A stretch of DNA of 64,000 bases, taken from assembly GCF_024169655.1 (NCBI RefSeq), contig NZ_JALJWV010000001.1, positions 997,001 to 1,061,000 on the forward strand. The letters are read 5' to 3'. This document shows positions 19,988 to 29,747 of this stretch, one piece after another. The DNA comes from Pseudomonas marginalis. Lineage in GTDB: Bacteria > Pseudomonadota > Gammaproteobacteria > Pseudomonadales > Pseudomonadaceae. The notes below the pieces were generated by a model. The model had not been told where the DNA came from. It ran no database searches and was given only the letters and a program-made list of their open reading frames with translations. Both the position numbers and the translations under genes were made by a program. Every line of letters begins with the position of its first letter. Position 1 is the stretch's first letter.

Positions 19988-20034
19988 CTTTTGCATTGGG
20001 TTTACAATCGACGCTCCTGATCAGGAGTATCCCT

Positions 20035-20508
20035 GTGCTGACTCATCTCGATTCCCAAGGTCGCGCCCATATGGTCGACGTCACCGACAAGTCCGTGACG
20101 TTCCGTGAGGCGGTGGCCGAAGCGCGCGTGCGCATGCTGCCCGAGACCCTGAAAATGATTGTCGACGGCGCCCATCCCAAGGGCGACGTGTTTGCCGTGG
20201 CCCGCATTGCCGGAATCCAGGCGGCGAAAAAAACCAGCGACCTGATCCCCCTGTGCCACCCGCTGATGCTCACTGGCGTCAAGGTCGAACTCAGCGCCGA
20301 GGGTGTGGACGCGGTGCATATCGTCGCGCGCTGCAAACTCTCCGGCCAGACCGGTGTAGAGATGGAGGCGCTGACGGCCGCCAGTGTTGCCGCATTGACG
20401 ATCTACGACATGTGCAAGGCCGTGGACCGTGGCATGACCATCGAAAGCATTCGCCTGCTGGAAAAGCTCGGCGGTAAAAGTGGGCATTTCAAGGCGGATC
20501 AAGCATGA
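20035..20508 (+). CDS. moaC: MoaC, cyclic pyranopterin monophosphate synthase
   Basis: MoaC forms cyclic pyranopterin monophosphate from the MoaA product in molybdenum cofactor synthesis. I start at the GTG giving [16 protein letters not shown], eight bases after AGGAG, which yields 157 residues and matches the normal N terminus. The motifs [24 protein letters not shown] and GVEMEALTA are diagnostic. It overlaps moaD by four bases (ATGA). Confidence 0.97.
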   Translation: MLTHLDSQGRAHMVDVTDKSVTFREAVAEARVRMLPETLKMIVDGAHPKGDVFAVARIAGIQAAKKTSDLIPLCHPLMLTGVKVELSAEGVDAVHIVARCKLSGQTGVEMEALTAASVAALTIYDMCKAVDRGMTIESIRLLEKLGGKSGHFKADQA

Positions 20509-20747
20509 GCATCAACGTATTGTTTTTTGCCCGCTACAGCGAAGCGGTGGGCCTGGATTCGCTGGAGGTGGAAGGCGACTTCGCGACCGTCGACGCTGTG
20601 CGCCAGGCATTGGCCGGCGACCCGGGCTTTGACGTGCTCAACGAAGCCAGCTTGATGTGTGCGCGTAATCAGGAGCTGTGCAGCCTCGACGAGCCGCTGC
20701 AGGCCGGTGATGAAGTCGCGTTTTTCCCGCCTGTGACCGGGGGCTGA
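20505..20747 (+). CDS. moaD: MoaD, molybdopterin synthase sulfur-carrier subunit
   Basis: This 80-residue ubiquitin-like protein ends in the required Gly-Gly (FFPPVTGG), where the thiocarboxylate forms for transfer to the pterin. It overlaps moaC by four bases and is followed two bases later by moaE, its partner in molybdopterin synthase, so the three are translated as one operon. Confidence 0.96.
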   Translation: MSINVLFFARYSEAVGLDSLEVEGDFATVDAVRQALAGDPGFDVLNEASLMCARNQELCSLDEPLQAGDEVAFFPPVTGG

Positions 20748-20749
20748 AC

Positions 20750-21199
20750 GTGGCCATTCGTGTACAGCCCGAGCCCTTTGACCCCGGTGCCGAAGTCAAC
20801 GCGATGCACGCCGCCAATGTCGGCGTCGGCGCGGTGGTGAGTTTTGTCGGCTATGTGCGCGACTTCAACGACGGTCACGACGTGGCGGGGATGTTCCTGG
20901 AGCATTACCCCGGCATGACCGAAAAAGCCCTGGCCAAGATCGCCGTGGAAGCCGAACAGCGCTGGCCGCTGCTCAAGCTGGAAGTGCTGCACCGCATCGG
21001 CGCGCTGGAACCGGGCGAGCCGATTGTGTTCGTCGCGGCGGCCAGCGCGCATCGTCAGGCTGCGTTTGAGGCCTGTGCGTTTGTGATGGACTACCTGAAG
21101 ACCCGTGCGCCGTTCTGGAAGAAGGAAAATACCCCTGAGGGCGCGCACTGGGTCGAAGGGCGCGACAGCGATCACGCAGCAGCGGATCGCTGGAAATAG
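20750..21199 (+). CDS. moaE: MoaE, molybdopterin synthase catalytic subunit
   Basis: MoaE transfers two sulfurs from MoaD to cyclic pyranopterin monophosphate. The 149-residue protein starts at GTG and has the conserved GAVVSFVGYVRDFN segment, LEHYPGMTEKAL, HRIGALEPGE, and the C-terminal KTRAPFWKKE with the catalytic lysines. It is the last gene of moaCDE, with a REPIN downstream. Confidence 0.97.
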   Translation: MAIRVQPEPFDPGAEVNAMHAANVGVGAVVSFVGYVRDFNDGHDVAGMFLEHYPGMTEKALAKIAVEAEQRWPLLKLEVLHRIGALEPGEPIVFVAAASAHRQAAFEACAFVMDYLKTRAPFWKKENTPEGAHWVEGRDSDHAAADRWK

Positions 21200-21217
21200 C
21201 CAGCCGAACATAGATGC

Positions 21218-21312
21218 AAATGTGGGAGGGGGCTTGCCCCCGATAGCTGTGGCACATTCAACATCTCTGTTGACTGACCCACTGCTATCGGGGGCAAGCC
21301 CCCTCCCACATT
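21218..21312. repeat. REPIN (GGGGGCTTGCCCCC class) between moaE and rhlB
   Basis: Outer arms AATGTGGGAGGGGGCTTGCC and complement, with the GATAGC extension also seen in the copy at 4033. It sits between two convergent genes, the commonest REP location, and may act as a bidirectional barrier. Confidence 0.9.
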
Positions 21313-21329
21313 GTTGACCGCATTTCAGC

Positions 21330-22793
21330 TTACGGACGTTTGCGTTCTACAGCCCGGAGCAAGTGCGTCGACGGCGTCTCGCAACTGATCTTGCGGCCCA
21401 GCAACGTCTCGATCGACGGCAACTGATACGAGTCATCTTCCCCGGCAAAACTGATCGACACCCCCGCCGCCCCGGCACGGCCGGTACGGCCAATGCGGTG
21501 TACGTAGTCGTCCGGCACTTCCGGCAGGGTGAAGTTGATCACGTGGCTGATGCCGTCGATGTGAATCCCGCGACCGGCCACGTCGGTGGCCACCAACACG
21601 CGGATCTTGCCTTCGCGAAAGCCTTCGAGGGTCTTGATGCGCTTGTGTTGCGGCACATCGCCCGACAGTTGCGCAGCGTTGACGCCATCGCGCACCAGGC
21701 GTTCTTCGATACGGCGCACTTCGTCCTTGCGGTTGGCAAACACCATCACGCGCTCCCAACCGTTGTCGTTGATCAGGTTGTAGAGCAGCTTGTACTTGTC
21801 GGCGCCGGCCACGGCAAAGATGTGTTGCTCGACGTTTTCGCTGGCGACGTTCAGCGCCTCGATCTCGACGATGGACGGCTCGGTGGTCCACTGCTTGGCG
21901 AGGTTCATCACGTCTTCGGTGAAGGTCGCGGAGAACAGCAGGGTCTGGCGTTCGTTTTTCGGCGGGGTCTGGCGAATGATCTGGCGTACTTGCGGGATAA
22001 AGCCCATGTCGAGCATGCGGTCGGCTTCGTCCAGCACCATCACTTCGACCATGTCCAGGTGGACGTCGCCGCGCTGGTTGAAATCGAGCAGGCGGCCCGG
22101 GGTGGCAACCAGGATGTCGCAATGACGGGCTTCGAGGTGCTTGAGCTGCTTGTCGAAGTCCATGCCACCGACAAACGTCATGACGTTGAGGCCGGTGTAC
22201 TTGGTCAGGTCGGCGGCGTCCTTGGCGATCTGCACCACCAGTTCGCGGGTCGGGGCGATGATCAGCGCGCGTGGCTCACCCATGTAGCGCTCTTTCGGCG
22301 GCGGCGTTTGCAGTAGCTGGGTGATGATCGAGATCAGGAACGCGGCGGTCTTGCCGGTGCCGGTCTGGGCGCGGCCGATGGCGTCTTTGCCGGCCAGGGT
22401 GAACCCGAGCACCTGCGCCTGGATCGGTGTGCAGTAAGGGAAGCCCAGGTCCTGGATGGCGTGCATCAGTTCCGGTGCGAGCTTGAAATCGTGGAAGCGG
22501 GTTTTGCCTTCCTGGGGTTCAACGACGAAATCTTCGAGCTTCCACGGTGTGACGGGCGGCTTGGGCGCGCGTTCACGCCGTGCGGCTTTTGGCGCAGGTG
22601 CCGCAGCGACTTCGGCCGGTTTCGGCGGTTCGGCGGGTGTCACCTCGAGCGGTTTCGGCGCGGCCACAGCGGTGGCCTGGCCCGGCTGTTTGCCTTCGTG
22701 GCGGCTGCCGGTTGTCGGGACAGGAGCACTGGGAACTGGCGCGAGCGGCTCAGCCTCGCTTTTGCCGAACATCTTCTTAAGTGCTTTGAGCAC
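21330..22793 (-). CDS. rhlB: RhlB, DEAD-box ATP-dependent RNA helicase
   Basis: The 487-residue helicase has all core motifs in order: AQTGTGKT (I), PTRELVVQ (Ia), DEAD (II), SAT (III) and [10 protein letters not shown] (VI). A basic, Pro/Ala-rich extension of roughly 100 residues precedes the core, as in pseudomonad RhlB. In E. coli RhlB works in the RNA degradosome with RNase E; that partnership is inferred here. It is a single gene flanked by the REPIN and by estB. Confidence 0.88.
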   Translation of the reverse strand: MLKALKKMFGKSEAEPLAPVPSAPVPTTGSRHEGKQPGQATAVAAPKPLEVTPAEPPKPAEVAAAPAPKAARRERAPKPPVTPWKLEDFVVEPQEGKTRFHDFKLAPELMHAIQDLGFPYCTPIQAQVLGFTLAGKDAIGRAQTGTGKTAAFLISIITQLLQTPPPKERYMGEPRALIIAPTRELVVQIAKDAADLTKYTGLNVMTFVGGMDFDKQLKHLEARHCDILVATPGRLLDFNQRGDVHLDMVEVMVLDEADRMLDMGFIPQVRQIIRQTPPKNERQTLLFSATFTEDVMNLAKQWTTEPSIVEIEALNVASENVEQHIFAVAGADKYKLLYNLINDNGWERVMVFANRKDEVRRIEERLVRDGVNAAQLSGDVPQHKRIKTLEGFREGKIRVLVATDVAGRGIHIDGISHVINFTLPEVPDDYVHRIGRTGRAGAAGVSISFAGEDDSYQLPSIETLLGRKISCETPSTHLLRAVERKRP

Positions 22794-22895
22794 GGTGATC
22801 TCATTAATTGGTTAAGGAATATACGCCGGCCAGTGTAATGCAAGAATCGGGCGCGGCGTAGTGCGTCTGTCATGTGGCTAAATAAACCGGGGTGT

Positions 22896-23582
<687 letters not shown>

Positions 23583-23587
23583 TTAAG

Positions 23588-23604
23588 TGCGACGGAACGG
23601 TGCG
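23588..23604 (+). promoter_or_regulatory. Possible NtrC-like site upstream of the aapJ sigma-54 promoter
   Basis: TGCGACGGAACGGTGCG matches nine of twelve specified positions of the NtrC-type palindrome TGCACC-N5-GGTGCA, with a good right half. It lies about 85-100 bases upstream of the -24 element, where sigma-54 activators usually bind. It is a single weak site, offered as a candidate only. Confidence 0.3.
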
Positions 23605-23686
23605 CAATAGTTTGATCTGTTACGAGAATGTCGCAAGGTTGAATCTTTTCCCATTGACCTTGGGCTGAATCGACTCAGCAGCCACT

Positions 23687-23703
23687 CTGGTACGCGCTTT
23701 GCT
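23687..23703 (+). promoter_or_regulatory. Sigma-54 (RpoN) promoter of aapJQMP
   Basis: CTGGTACGCGCTTTGCT fits the -24/-12 consensus YTGGCACG-N4-TTGCW with GG and GC exactly ten bases apart; only the C of GGC is T and the position after ACG differs. It lies about 195 bases upstream of aapJ within the 345-base intergenic region 23553-23897, which holds no gene. Amino-acid ABC transporters of pseudomonads are commonly RpoN-dependent. Confidence 0.7.
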
Positions 23704-23897
23704 ATGTGTAGGTCGATGTCAGATCTTTCCTGGGACGGTAACACTATCAGTGACTGCCGTTTGTGGGATAGCAACTGGAATTACTGCGACTGCCTCATGC
23801 TGCTTGACCCTAATAAAAGCCAACACGGGTCGATATCGCCTCATAAGGGTGCGCTGAGGTTCTAGCTCCGACACAACAAGAGCAACTGGAGGTTTGA

Positions 23898-24929
23898 ATG
23901 AAGGTATTGAAATCCACCCTGGCCATCGTTTCCGCGGCTGCTGTACTGGGTGTCAGTGGTTTCGCCCACGCCGGCGCCACCCTGGACGCCGTGCAGAAGA
24001 AAGGCTTTGTGCAATGTGGCGTGAGTGACGGCCTGCCGGGTTTCTCGGTACCGGATGCCAGCGGCAAGATCCTCGGGATCGACGCTGATTATTGCCGCGC
24101 GGTAGCCGCTGCCGTGTTCGGCGACGCGACCAAAGTCAAATTCAGCCAGTTGAACGCCAAGGAGCGTTTCACCGCGCTGCAGTCCGGTGAAGTCGACATC
24201 CTGTCGCGTAACACCACCATGACCAGCTCCCGCGATGCCGGCATGGGCCTGAAATTCCCTGGCTTTATCACTTACTACGACGGCATCGGCTTTCTGGTAA
24301 ACAACAAGCTGGGCGTTAAAAGTGCCAAGGAACTGGACGGTGCAACCATCTGCATCCAGGCCGGTACCACCACTGAACTGAACGTTTCCGACTACTTCCG
24401 TGGCAACGGTCTGAAATACACCCCGATCACCTTCGACACCTCCGACGAAAGCGCCAAGTCGCTGGAATCCGGGCGTTGCGACGTGCTGACCTCCGACAAG
24501 TCCCAACTGTTCGCCCAGCGCAGCAAGTTGGCCTCGCCGAAAGACTACGTGGTTCTGCCGGAAACCATTTCCAAGGAACCGCTGGGCCCGGTCGTGCGTA
24601 ATGGCGACGACGAGTGGCTGGCCATCGTGCGCTGGGTGGGCTACGCCATGCTCAACGCGGAAGAAGCCGGTATCACTTCCAAAAACGTCGAAGCTGAAGC
24701 CAAGTCCACCAAGAACCCGGACGTCGCACGTCTGCTCGGTGCTGACGGCGAATACGGCAAAGACCTGAAAGTGAAGAAAGACTGGGTCGTGCAGATCGTC
24801 AAGCAAGTCGGTAACTACGGCGAAGTGTTCGAGAAAAACCTCGGTAAAAGCACGCCGCTGGAAATCGACCGTGGCCTGAACGCGCTGTGGAACAACGGCG
24901 GCATTCAATACGCACCCCCTGTGCGCTGA
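23898..24929 (+). CDS. aapJ: AapJ, general L-amino acid ABC transporter periplasmic binding protein
   Basis: The 343-residue binding protein has a signal peptide ending at AHA-GA (about residue 23) and a bilobed solute-binding domain of the polar amino acid family (GKILGIDADYCRAVAAAVFG, EVDILSRNTTMTSSRD). It feeds the AapQM permease. A GGAGG ribosome binding site lies close to the ATG. It is followed by an intercistronic stem-loop and then aapQ, consistent with higher expression of the binding protein. Confidence 0.95.
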   Translation: MKVLKSTLAIVSAAAVLGVSGFAHAGATLDAVQKKGFVQCGVSDGLPGFSVPDASGKILGIDADYCRAVAAAVFGDATKVKFSQLNAKERFTALQSGEVDILSRNTTMTSSRDAGMGLKFPGFITYYDGIGFLVNNKLGVKSAKELDGATICIQAGTTTELNVSDYFRGNGLKYTPITFDTSDESAKSLESGRCDVLTSDKSQLFAQRSKLASPKDYVVLPETISKEPLGPVVRNGDDEWLAIVRWVGYAMLNAEEAGITSKNVEAEAKSTKNPDVARLLGADGEYGKDLKVKKDWVVQIVKQVGNYGEVFEKNLGKSTPLEIDRGLNALWNNGGIQYAPPVR

Positions 24930-24943
24930 TCGCTGATGGTTCT

Positions 24944-24972
24944 ATCACCCGGTGGGCCAACCGCCGGGTGAT
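24944..24972 (+). terminator. Intercistronic stem-loop between aapJ and aapQ
   Basis: The nine-base stem ATCACCCGG / CCGGGTGAT encloses an 11-base loop, without a following T-run. Such structures after binding-protein genes usually stabilise the upstream message or weaken read-through rather than ending transcription completely. Confidence 0.6.
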
Positions 24973-25001
24973 GTTCTGTTCCATTATTTTCGGGGCACTC
25001 C

Positions 25002-26183
25002 ATGCAAAATCAAATCGGCGCACCAAAGCAGAAGCTCAGCTTCAGCGATCCCAAAGTGCGTGCGTGGCTCTTCCAGATCATCACGATTGTGGCGGTGGTC
25101 TCGCTGGGCTGGTACCTCTTCAACAATACCCAGACCAACCTTCAACACCGGGGCATTACCTCGGGTTTCGACTTTCTTGAGCGCAGTGCCGGCTTCGGCA
25201 TCGCGCAGCACTTGATCGACTACACCGAATCGGACAGCTATGCCCGGGTGTTTGTAATCGGTCTGCTCAATACCTTGCTGGTGACCGTGATCGGCGTGGT
25301 CCTGGCGACCCTGCTCGGGTTCATCATCGGCGTGGCCCGCTTGTCGCCCAACTGGATGATCAACAAGCTGGCGACGGTGTACGTGGAAGTGTTCCGCAAC
25401 ATCCCGCCGTTGCTGCAAATCCTGTTCTGGTACTTCGCGGTGTTCCTGACCATGCCGGGGCCGCGCAACAGCCATAACTTCGGCGATACGTTCTTTGTCA
25501 GCAGCCGTGGCCTGAACATGCCGGCAGCACTGGCCGCCGACGGGTTCTGGCCGTTCGTTGCCAGCGTGGTCGTGGCCGTCGTGGCGATCGTGCTGATGAC
25601 CCGCTGGGCCAACAAGCGCTTTGAAGCCACCGGCGTACCGTTCCACAAGTTCTGGGCGGGCCTGGCGCTGTTCATCGTGATCCCGGCATTGTGCGCCTTG
25701 GTCTTCGGCGCGCCGTTGCACTGGGAAATGCCCAAGCTGCAAGGCTTCAACTTCGTCGGCGGCTGGGTACTGATCCCTGAACTGTTGGCGCTGACCCTGG
25801 CGCTGACCGTGTACACCGCGGCGTTTATCGCCGAGATCGTGCGCTCGGGCATCAAGTCCGTCAGCCACGGCCAGACCGAAGCCGCGCGCTCCCTGGGCCT
25901 GCGCCCCGGGCCGACGCTGCGCAAGGTCATCATCCCGCAAGCCCTGCGGGTGATCATTCCGCCGCTGACCAGCCAATACCTGAACCTGGCGAAAAACTCG
26001 TCGTTGGCCGCCGGTATCGGTTACCCGGAAATGGTTTCGCTGTTTGCCGGCACGGTGCTCAACCAGACCGGCCAGGCCATCGAAGTCATTGCCATCACCA
26101 TGAGCGTGTACCTGGCGATCAGCATCAGCATTTCCCTGCTGATGAACTGGTACAACAAGCGCATTGCGCTGATCGAGCGGTGA
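25002..26183 (+). CDS. aapQ: AapQ, general L-amino acid ABC transporter permease
   Basis: The 393-residue inner-membrane protein has multiple hydrophobic segments. The permease EAA loop reads QTEAARSLGLRPGPTLRKVIIPQALR near the C terminus, where it contacts the ATPase AapP. The length exceeds typical HisQ-type permeases because of an inserted region between membrane segments, a feature of the Aap/Bzt subfamily. It lies 10 bases before aapM. Confidence 0.95.
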   Translation: MQNQIGAPKQKLSFSDPKVRAWLFQIITIVAVVSLGWYLFNNTQTNLQHRGITSGFDFLERSAGFGIAQHLIDYTESDSYARVFVIGLLNTLLVTVIGVVLATLLGFIIGVARLSPNWMINKLATVYVEVFRNIPPLLQILFWYFAVFLTMPGPRNSHNFGDTFFVSSRGLNMPAALAADGFWPFVASVVVAVVAIVLMTRWANKRFEATGVPFHKFWAGLALFIVIPALCALVFGAPLHWEMPKLQGFNFVGGWVLIPELLALTLALTVYTAAFIAEIVRSGIKSVSHGQTEAARSLGLRPGPTLRKVIIPQALRVIIPPLTSQYLNLAKNSSLAAGIGYPEMVSLFAGTVLNQTGQAIEVIAITMSVYLAISISISLLMNWYNKRIALIER

Positions 26184-26193
26184 GGAAACGAGC

Positions 26194-27291
26194 ATGAGTT
26201 CGCATACGTTCAAACCTGATATGCCACCGCCGAGCAAAGTCTTCGGGCCGATGGCATGGATGCGCGCCAACCTGTTTTCCAGCTGGCTCAACACCCTGCT
26301 GACCTTGTTGGCGTTTTACCTGATCTACCTGGTCGTGCCGCCCATCCTGCATTGGGCCATCCTCGACGCCAACTGGGTCGGGACCACTCGCGCCGACTGC
26401 ACCAAAGAAGGCGCCTGCTGGGTGTTTATCCAACAGCGCTTCGGGCAGTTCATGTACGGCTACTACCCCAGCGACCTGCGCTGGCGCGTGGACCTGACCG
26501 TGTGGCTGGCGATCGTGGGCGTGGCGCCGTTGTTCATCTCGCGTTTTCCACGCAAGGCGATCTACGGCCTGGGCTTTCTGGTGTTGTACCCAATCATTGC
26601 CTTCTGCCTGTTGCACGGCGGCGTCTTCGGCCTGACCAACGTGGCCACCAGCCAATGGGGCGGCCTGATGCTGACCCTGGTCATCGCCACCGTCGGCATC
26701 GCCGGCGCCTTGCCGCTGGGGATTGTGCTGGCCTTGGGGCGGCGTTCGAACATGCCGGCGATTCGTGTGGTCTGCGTGACCTTCATCGAGTTCTGGCGCG
26801 GCGTGCCGTTGATCACGGTGCTGTTCATGTCCTCGGTGATGCTGCCGTTGTTCCTGCCCGAAGGCATGGGCATCGACAAGCTGCTGCGGGCACTGATTGG
26901 CGTGATCCTGTTCCAGTCGGCCTACGTGGCGGAAGTGGTGCGCGGTGGCTTGCAGGCGATTCCCAAAGGTCAGTACGAAGCGGCCGCGGCGATGGGCCTG
27001 GGTTACTGGCGCAGCATGGGCCTGGTGATTCTGCCGCAAGCCCTGAAGATGGTGATCCCCGGCATCGTCAACACGTTTATTGCGCTGTTCAAGGACACCA
27101 GCCTGGTGATCATCATCGGTTTGTTCGACCTGCTCAACAGCGTCAAGCAAGCCGCCGCCGACCCGAAATGGTTGGGCATGGCCACTGAAGGCTACGTGTT
27201 CGCCGCCTTGGTGTTCTGGATTTTCTGTTTTGGTATGTCGCGCTATTCCATTCATTTGGAACACAAGCTCGACACAGGCCACAAGCGTTAG
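26194..27291 (+). CDS. aapM: AapM, general L-amino acid ABC transporter permease
   Basis: The 365-residue second permease of the transporter has hydrophobic segments throughout and the EAA motif [20 protein letters not shown] in the C-terminal third. It has an extra periplasmic loop with two cysteines ([10 protein letters not shown]). It presumably pairs with AapQ to form the channel. It is followed 11 bases later by aapP. Confidence 0.95.
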   Translation: MSSHTFKPDMPPPSKVFGPMAWMRANLFSSWLNTLLTLLAFYLIYLVVPPILHWAILDANWVGTTRADCTKEGACWVFIQQRFGQFMYGYYPSDLRWRVDLTVWLAIVGVAPLFISRFPRKAIYGLGFLVLYPIIAFCLLHGGVFGLTNVATSQWGGLMLTLVIATVGIAGALPLGIVLALGRRSNMPAIRVVCVTFIEFWRGVPLITVLFMSSVMLPLFLPEGMGIDKLLRALIGVILFQSAYVAEVVRGGLQAIPKGQYEAAAAMGLGYWRSMGLVILPQALKMVIPGIVNTFIALFKDTSLVIIIGLFDLLNSVKQAAADPKWLGMATEGYVFAALVFWIFCFGMSRYSIHLEHKLDTGHKR

Positions 27292-27302
27292 GAGTTGTTG
27301 TT

Positions 27303-28067
27303 ATGAGCGAAGCGATCAAACAGCCTGTGAGCCCTGAAGGCATTATCCAGATGCAGGGCGTGAACAAGTGGTACGGCCAGTTCCACGTACTGAAAGACAT
27401 CAACCTCAACGTCAAGCAGGGCGAGCGTATCGTGCTGTGCGGCCCGTCGGGTTCGGGCAAGTCCACCACCATCCGCTGCCTCAACCGCCTGGAAGAACAC
27501 CAGCAGGGCCGCATCGTGGTCGATGGCGTGGAGCTGACCAACGACCTCAAGCAGATCGAAGCGATCCGCCGCGAAGTCGGCATGGTGTTCCAGCACTTCA
27601 ACCTGTTCCCGCACCTGACCATCCTGCAGAACTGCACGCTGGCACCGATGTGGGTGCGCAAGATGCCCAAGCGCAAGGCCGAAGAAATCGCCATGCATTA
27701 CCTGGAGCGCGTGCGCATTCCGGAGCAGGCCCACAAGTTTCCGGGGCAACTCTCGGGCGGTCAGCAACAGCGCGTGGCCATCGCCCGGGCGCTGTGCATG
27801 AAACCGAAAATCATGCTGTTCGACGAACCGACCTCGGCCCTCGACCCGGAAATGGTCAAGGAAGTGCTCGACACCATGATTGGCCTGGCCGAAGACGGCA
27901 TGACCATGTTGTGCGTGACCCACGAAATGGGTTTTGCCCGCACCGTGGCCAACCGTGTGATCTTCATGGACAAGGGCGAGATCGTCGAACAGGCGGCGCC
28001 GAATGACTTCTTCGACAACCCGCAGAATGACCGGACCAAGTTGTTCTTGAGCCAGATTCTGCATTGA
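27303..28067 (+). CDS. aapP: AapP, general L-amino acid ABC transporter ATPase
   Basis: This 254-residue ATPase has Walker [10 protein letters not shown], the Q-loop region [10 protein letters not shown], signature LSGGQQQR, Walker [14 protein letters not shown] and the H-switch VTHEMGFA. It powers import by AapQM. It is the last gene of the operon, and a strong terminator follows. Confidence 0.96.
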   Translation: MSEAIKQPVSPEGIIQMQGVNKWYGQFHVLKDINLNVKQGERIVLCGPSGSGKSTTIRCLNRLEEHQQGRIVVDGVELTNDLKQIEAIRREVGMVFQHFNLFPHLTILQNCTLAPMWVRKMPKRKAEEIAMHYLERVRIPEQAHKFPGQLSGGQQQRVAIARALCMKPKIMLFDEPTSALDPEMVKEVLDTMIGLAEDGMTMLCVTHEMGFARTVANRVIFMDKGEIVEQAAPNDFFDNPQNDRTKLFLSQILH

Positions 28068-28089
28068 TCGATGGTTGATGCTTGACGCG

Positions 28090-28120
28090 ATAAACCCGGC
28101 ACCTGGCCGGGTTTATTTTT
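28090..28120 (+). terminator. Rho-independent terminator of aapJQMP
   Basis: An 11-base perfect stem ATAAACCCGGC / GCCGGGTTTAT (28090-28100 and 28106-28116) is followed by TTTT. It lies between convergent aapP and mqsA, so it may serve both directions. Confidence 0.9.
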
Positions 28121-28131
28121 GCCTGCTGTTT

Positions 28132-28620
28132 TTACGCGGACGCTTGAGTTGCAAGCTGCGCATCTTTTGCGATCAGCAGATGGTTCAGGTCTTCGCCGAC
28201 ATTGAGCACCTCTATTTCAGCCAGTAGATGCGGATGTTTATCCAATAGACGCATCAATGTGAGCAGTGGTGCAGGCGGAAAGATCTCAGCTCTTTCATAG
28301 CGGGAAAATGCGTTATGGCCGCGGCCGGTCAATAGCCTTACTGCGTCTTTCTGCGTCAGATGCAATTTGCGGCGAATTCGTTTCATTTCGGCGGCGATGA
28401 TTGTCCTGGCATCCATTAACAACTTATCGCTGGCATCGGAATAACGCTCTGCGCTATCGGTGTCCGAATCGAATTCGACCTCGTGACAGACCTGGCATTC
28501 CCAGCCTGCAATATCAGGGATATCCCGGATCATGCCGCGTGTGTTGATCGTGAAGTTGCGACCTTCGAAATGCTGCATTGCGTCATGGGTTCCGCAGCTC
28601 ATGCATTGTTGGGTTTTCAT
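28132..28620 (-). CDS. mqsA: MqsA-type antitoxin
   Basis: The 162-residue antitoxin is longer than E. coli MqsA (131). The N-terminal zinc domain has two CxxC pairs (CMSC and CQVC), and the C-terminal XRE-type helix-turn-helix has the DNA-recognition segment HNAFSRYER, matching NAFSRYE of MqsA. It should bind the toxin through the N-terminal domain and the operator through the C-terminal one. The start at MKTQQCMSCG overlaps the mqsR stop by four bases, giving the toxin-first order typical of mqsRA. Confidence 0.93.
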   Translation of the reverse strand: MKTQQCMSCGTHDAMQHFEGRNFTINTRGMIRDIPDIAGWECQVCHEVEFDSDTDSAERYSDASDKLLMDARTIIAAEMKRIRRKLHLTQKDAVRLLTGRGHNAFSRYERAEIFPPAPLLTLMRLLDKHPHLLAEIEVLNVGEDLNHLLIAKDAQLATQASA

Positions 28621-28928
28621 AAGGTTTTCTCCTTGAAGGAGATTACGGGAGGACCACCGCCTGGGCGGTAAGTCACTTTGATGTAAATCTCCGTAGCGTA
28701 AATCTTGATCAGATAGACGTCCTGCCACACACGGTGGTCTGAATAGGTCGTCATTGACTTGTACAACATTCGATTCTCAAGGGCGCAGACCGCGAGTCGC
28801 ATCTGGCCGATGTTCAACTCAAGTTGTCGAGCCCCCTCCCGCGCGCTTGCGGTGAATGCTCTGCTACCCAACCTGATGACATCCGCCTTGATCACCGCCA
28901 AATCGTAATGAGGTGTGTACTTTTCCAT
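28617..28928 (-). CDS. mqsR: MqsR-type mRNA interferase toxin
   Basis: The 103-residue protein matches E. coli MqsR at both ends: it begins MEKYTPHYDL (MEKRTPHTRL in E. coli) and contains KSMTTYSDHRVWQDVY and the C-terminal VISFKEK. MqsR cleaves mRNA mainly at GCU/GCA sites. I chose the ATG at 28928 because the longer frame would run across the operator palindrome. The key segment with Lys and Tyr appears intact, so the toxin is probably active. Confidence 0.94.
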   Translation of the reverse strand: MEKYTPHYDLAVIKADVIRLGSRAFTASAREGARQLELNIGQMRLAVCALENRMLYKSMTTYSDHRVWQDVYLIKIYATEIYIKVTYRPGGGPPVISFKEKTL

Positions 28929-28944
28929 AAGACACCTAAGGCTG

Positions 28945-28967
28945 AAATTACCCTTTAAGGGTAATTT
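28945..28967. promoter_or_regulatory. Palindromic operator of mqsRA
   Basis: The 23-base palindrome AAATTACCCTT-T-AAGGGTAATTT has perfect 11-base arms and lies 17 bases upstream of the toxin start. E. coli MqsA binds palindromes of the type AACCT-N-AGGTT; this is the likely equivalent. Confidence 0.75.
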
Positions 28968-29087
28968 TAACAATCGAAAATACTGCTCCTTTTTCCTGCC
29001 TAAGAACCCTAGTGCGTTGCCTTTGTAGGCCAGTCCGAATAGGCTGTAGGTAAATTCATCCTATGACTGGACGAAAGCGCAAACCCT

Positions 29088-29747
29088 ATGACAGACATCG
29101 CCCCGCTGATCAAACGCTCCCTGGTCGACCAAGCCCTCGAGCAGCTGCGCCAGCGCATCACCCAAGGCGTATGGGCCATCGGTGAGCGCCTGCCCACCGA
29201 GCCTGAGCTGGCGGCGGAACTGGGCATCAGCCGCAATACCGTGCGCGAGGCCATGCGCGTGCTGGCGTTTTCCGGGTTGATCGAGATCCGCCAGGGCGAC
29301 GGCAGTTACCTGCGGTCGATGACGGACCCGCTGGGCGCCATGCGCGCGTTGTCCCATTGCGGCCTGGAACAGGCGCAGGAGACGCGGCAGATCCTGGAAG
29401 TGGAGGCCATCGGCCTGGCCGCCCTGCGTCGCACCGAGCAAGACCTGCACCGGCTGCGCGCGGCGCTCGATGCCAGCGCCGCGCTGTATCACGGTGAACT
29501 GGAGGCCTACATCAGCGCCGATCTGGTATTCCACCAACGGCTGGTGGACGCGGCGCACAACCCGGCGTTGAGCGAGTTGTACCGGTACTTTTCCAGCATC
29601 ATCGGCGCGCAACTGCGCCAGACCCTGAACCTCTCGCCGCGTCGCCAGGCGGTGTTCGACCTGCACACCGCCCTGCTTGATGCCGTCGCGCAGCAAGACC
29701 CGGAGCGCGCCAAATCCCTTTGCCGGCAGTTGATCAATGAACCCTGA
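29088..29747 (+). CDS. GntR-family regulator (FadR/FCD type)
   Basis: The 219-residue protein has an N-terminal winged helix (VWAIGERLPTEPELAAELGISRNTVREAMRVLAFSG) and a C-terminal FCD helical effector domain with metal-ligand-type residues (EAYISADLVFHQRLVDAAHN). Its stop overlaps the start of the transporter gene, so it probably controls that transporter in response to the transported compound. The ligand is unknown. Confidence 0.9.
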   Translation: MTDIAPLIKRSLVDQALEQLRQRITQGVWAIGERLPTEPELAAELGISRNTVREAMRVLAFSGLIEIRQGDGSYLRSMTDPLGAMRALSHCGLEQAQETRQILEVEAIGLAALRRTEQDLHRLRAALDASAALYHGELEAYISADLVFHQRLVDAAHNPALSELYRYFSSIIGAQLRQTLNLSPRRQAVFDLHTALLDAVAQQDPERAKSLCRQLINEP

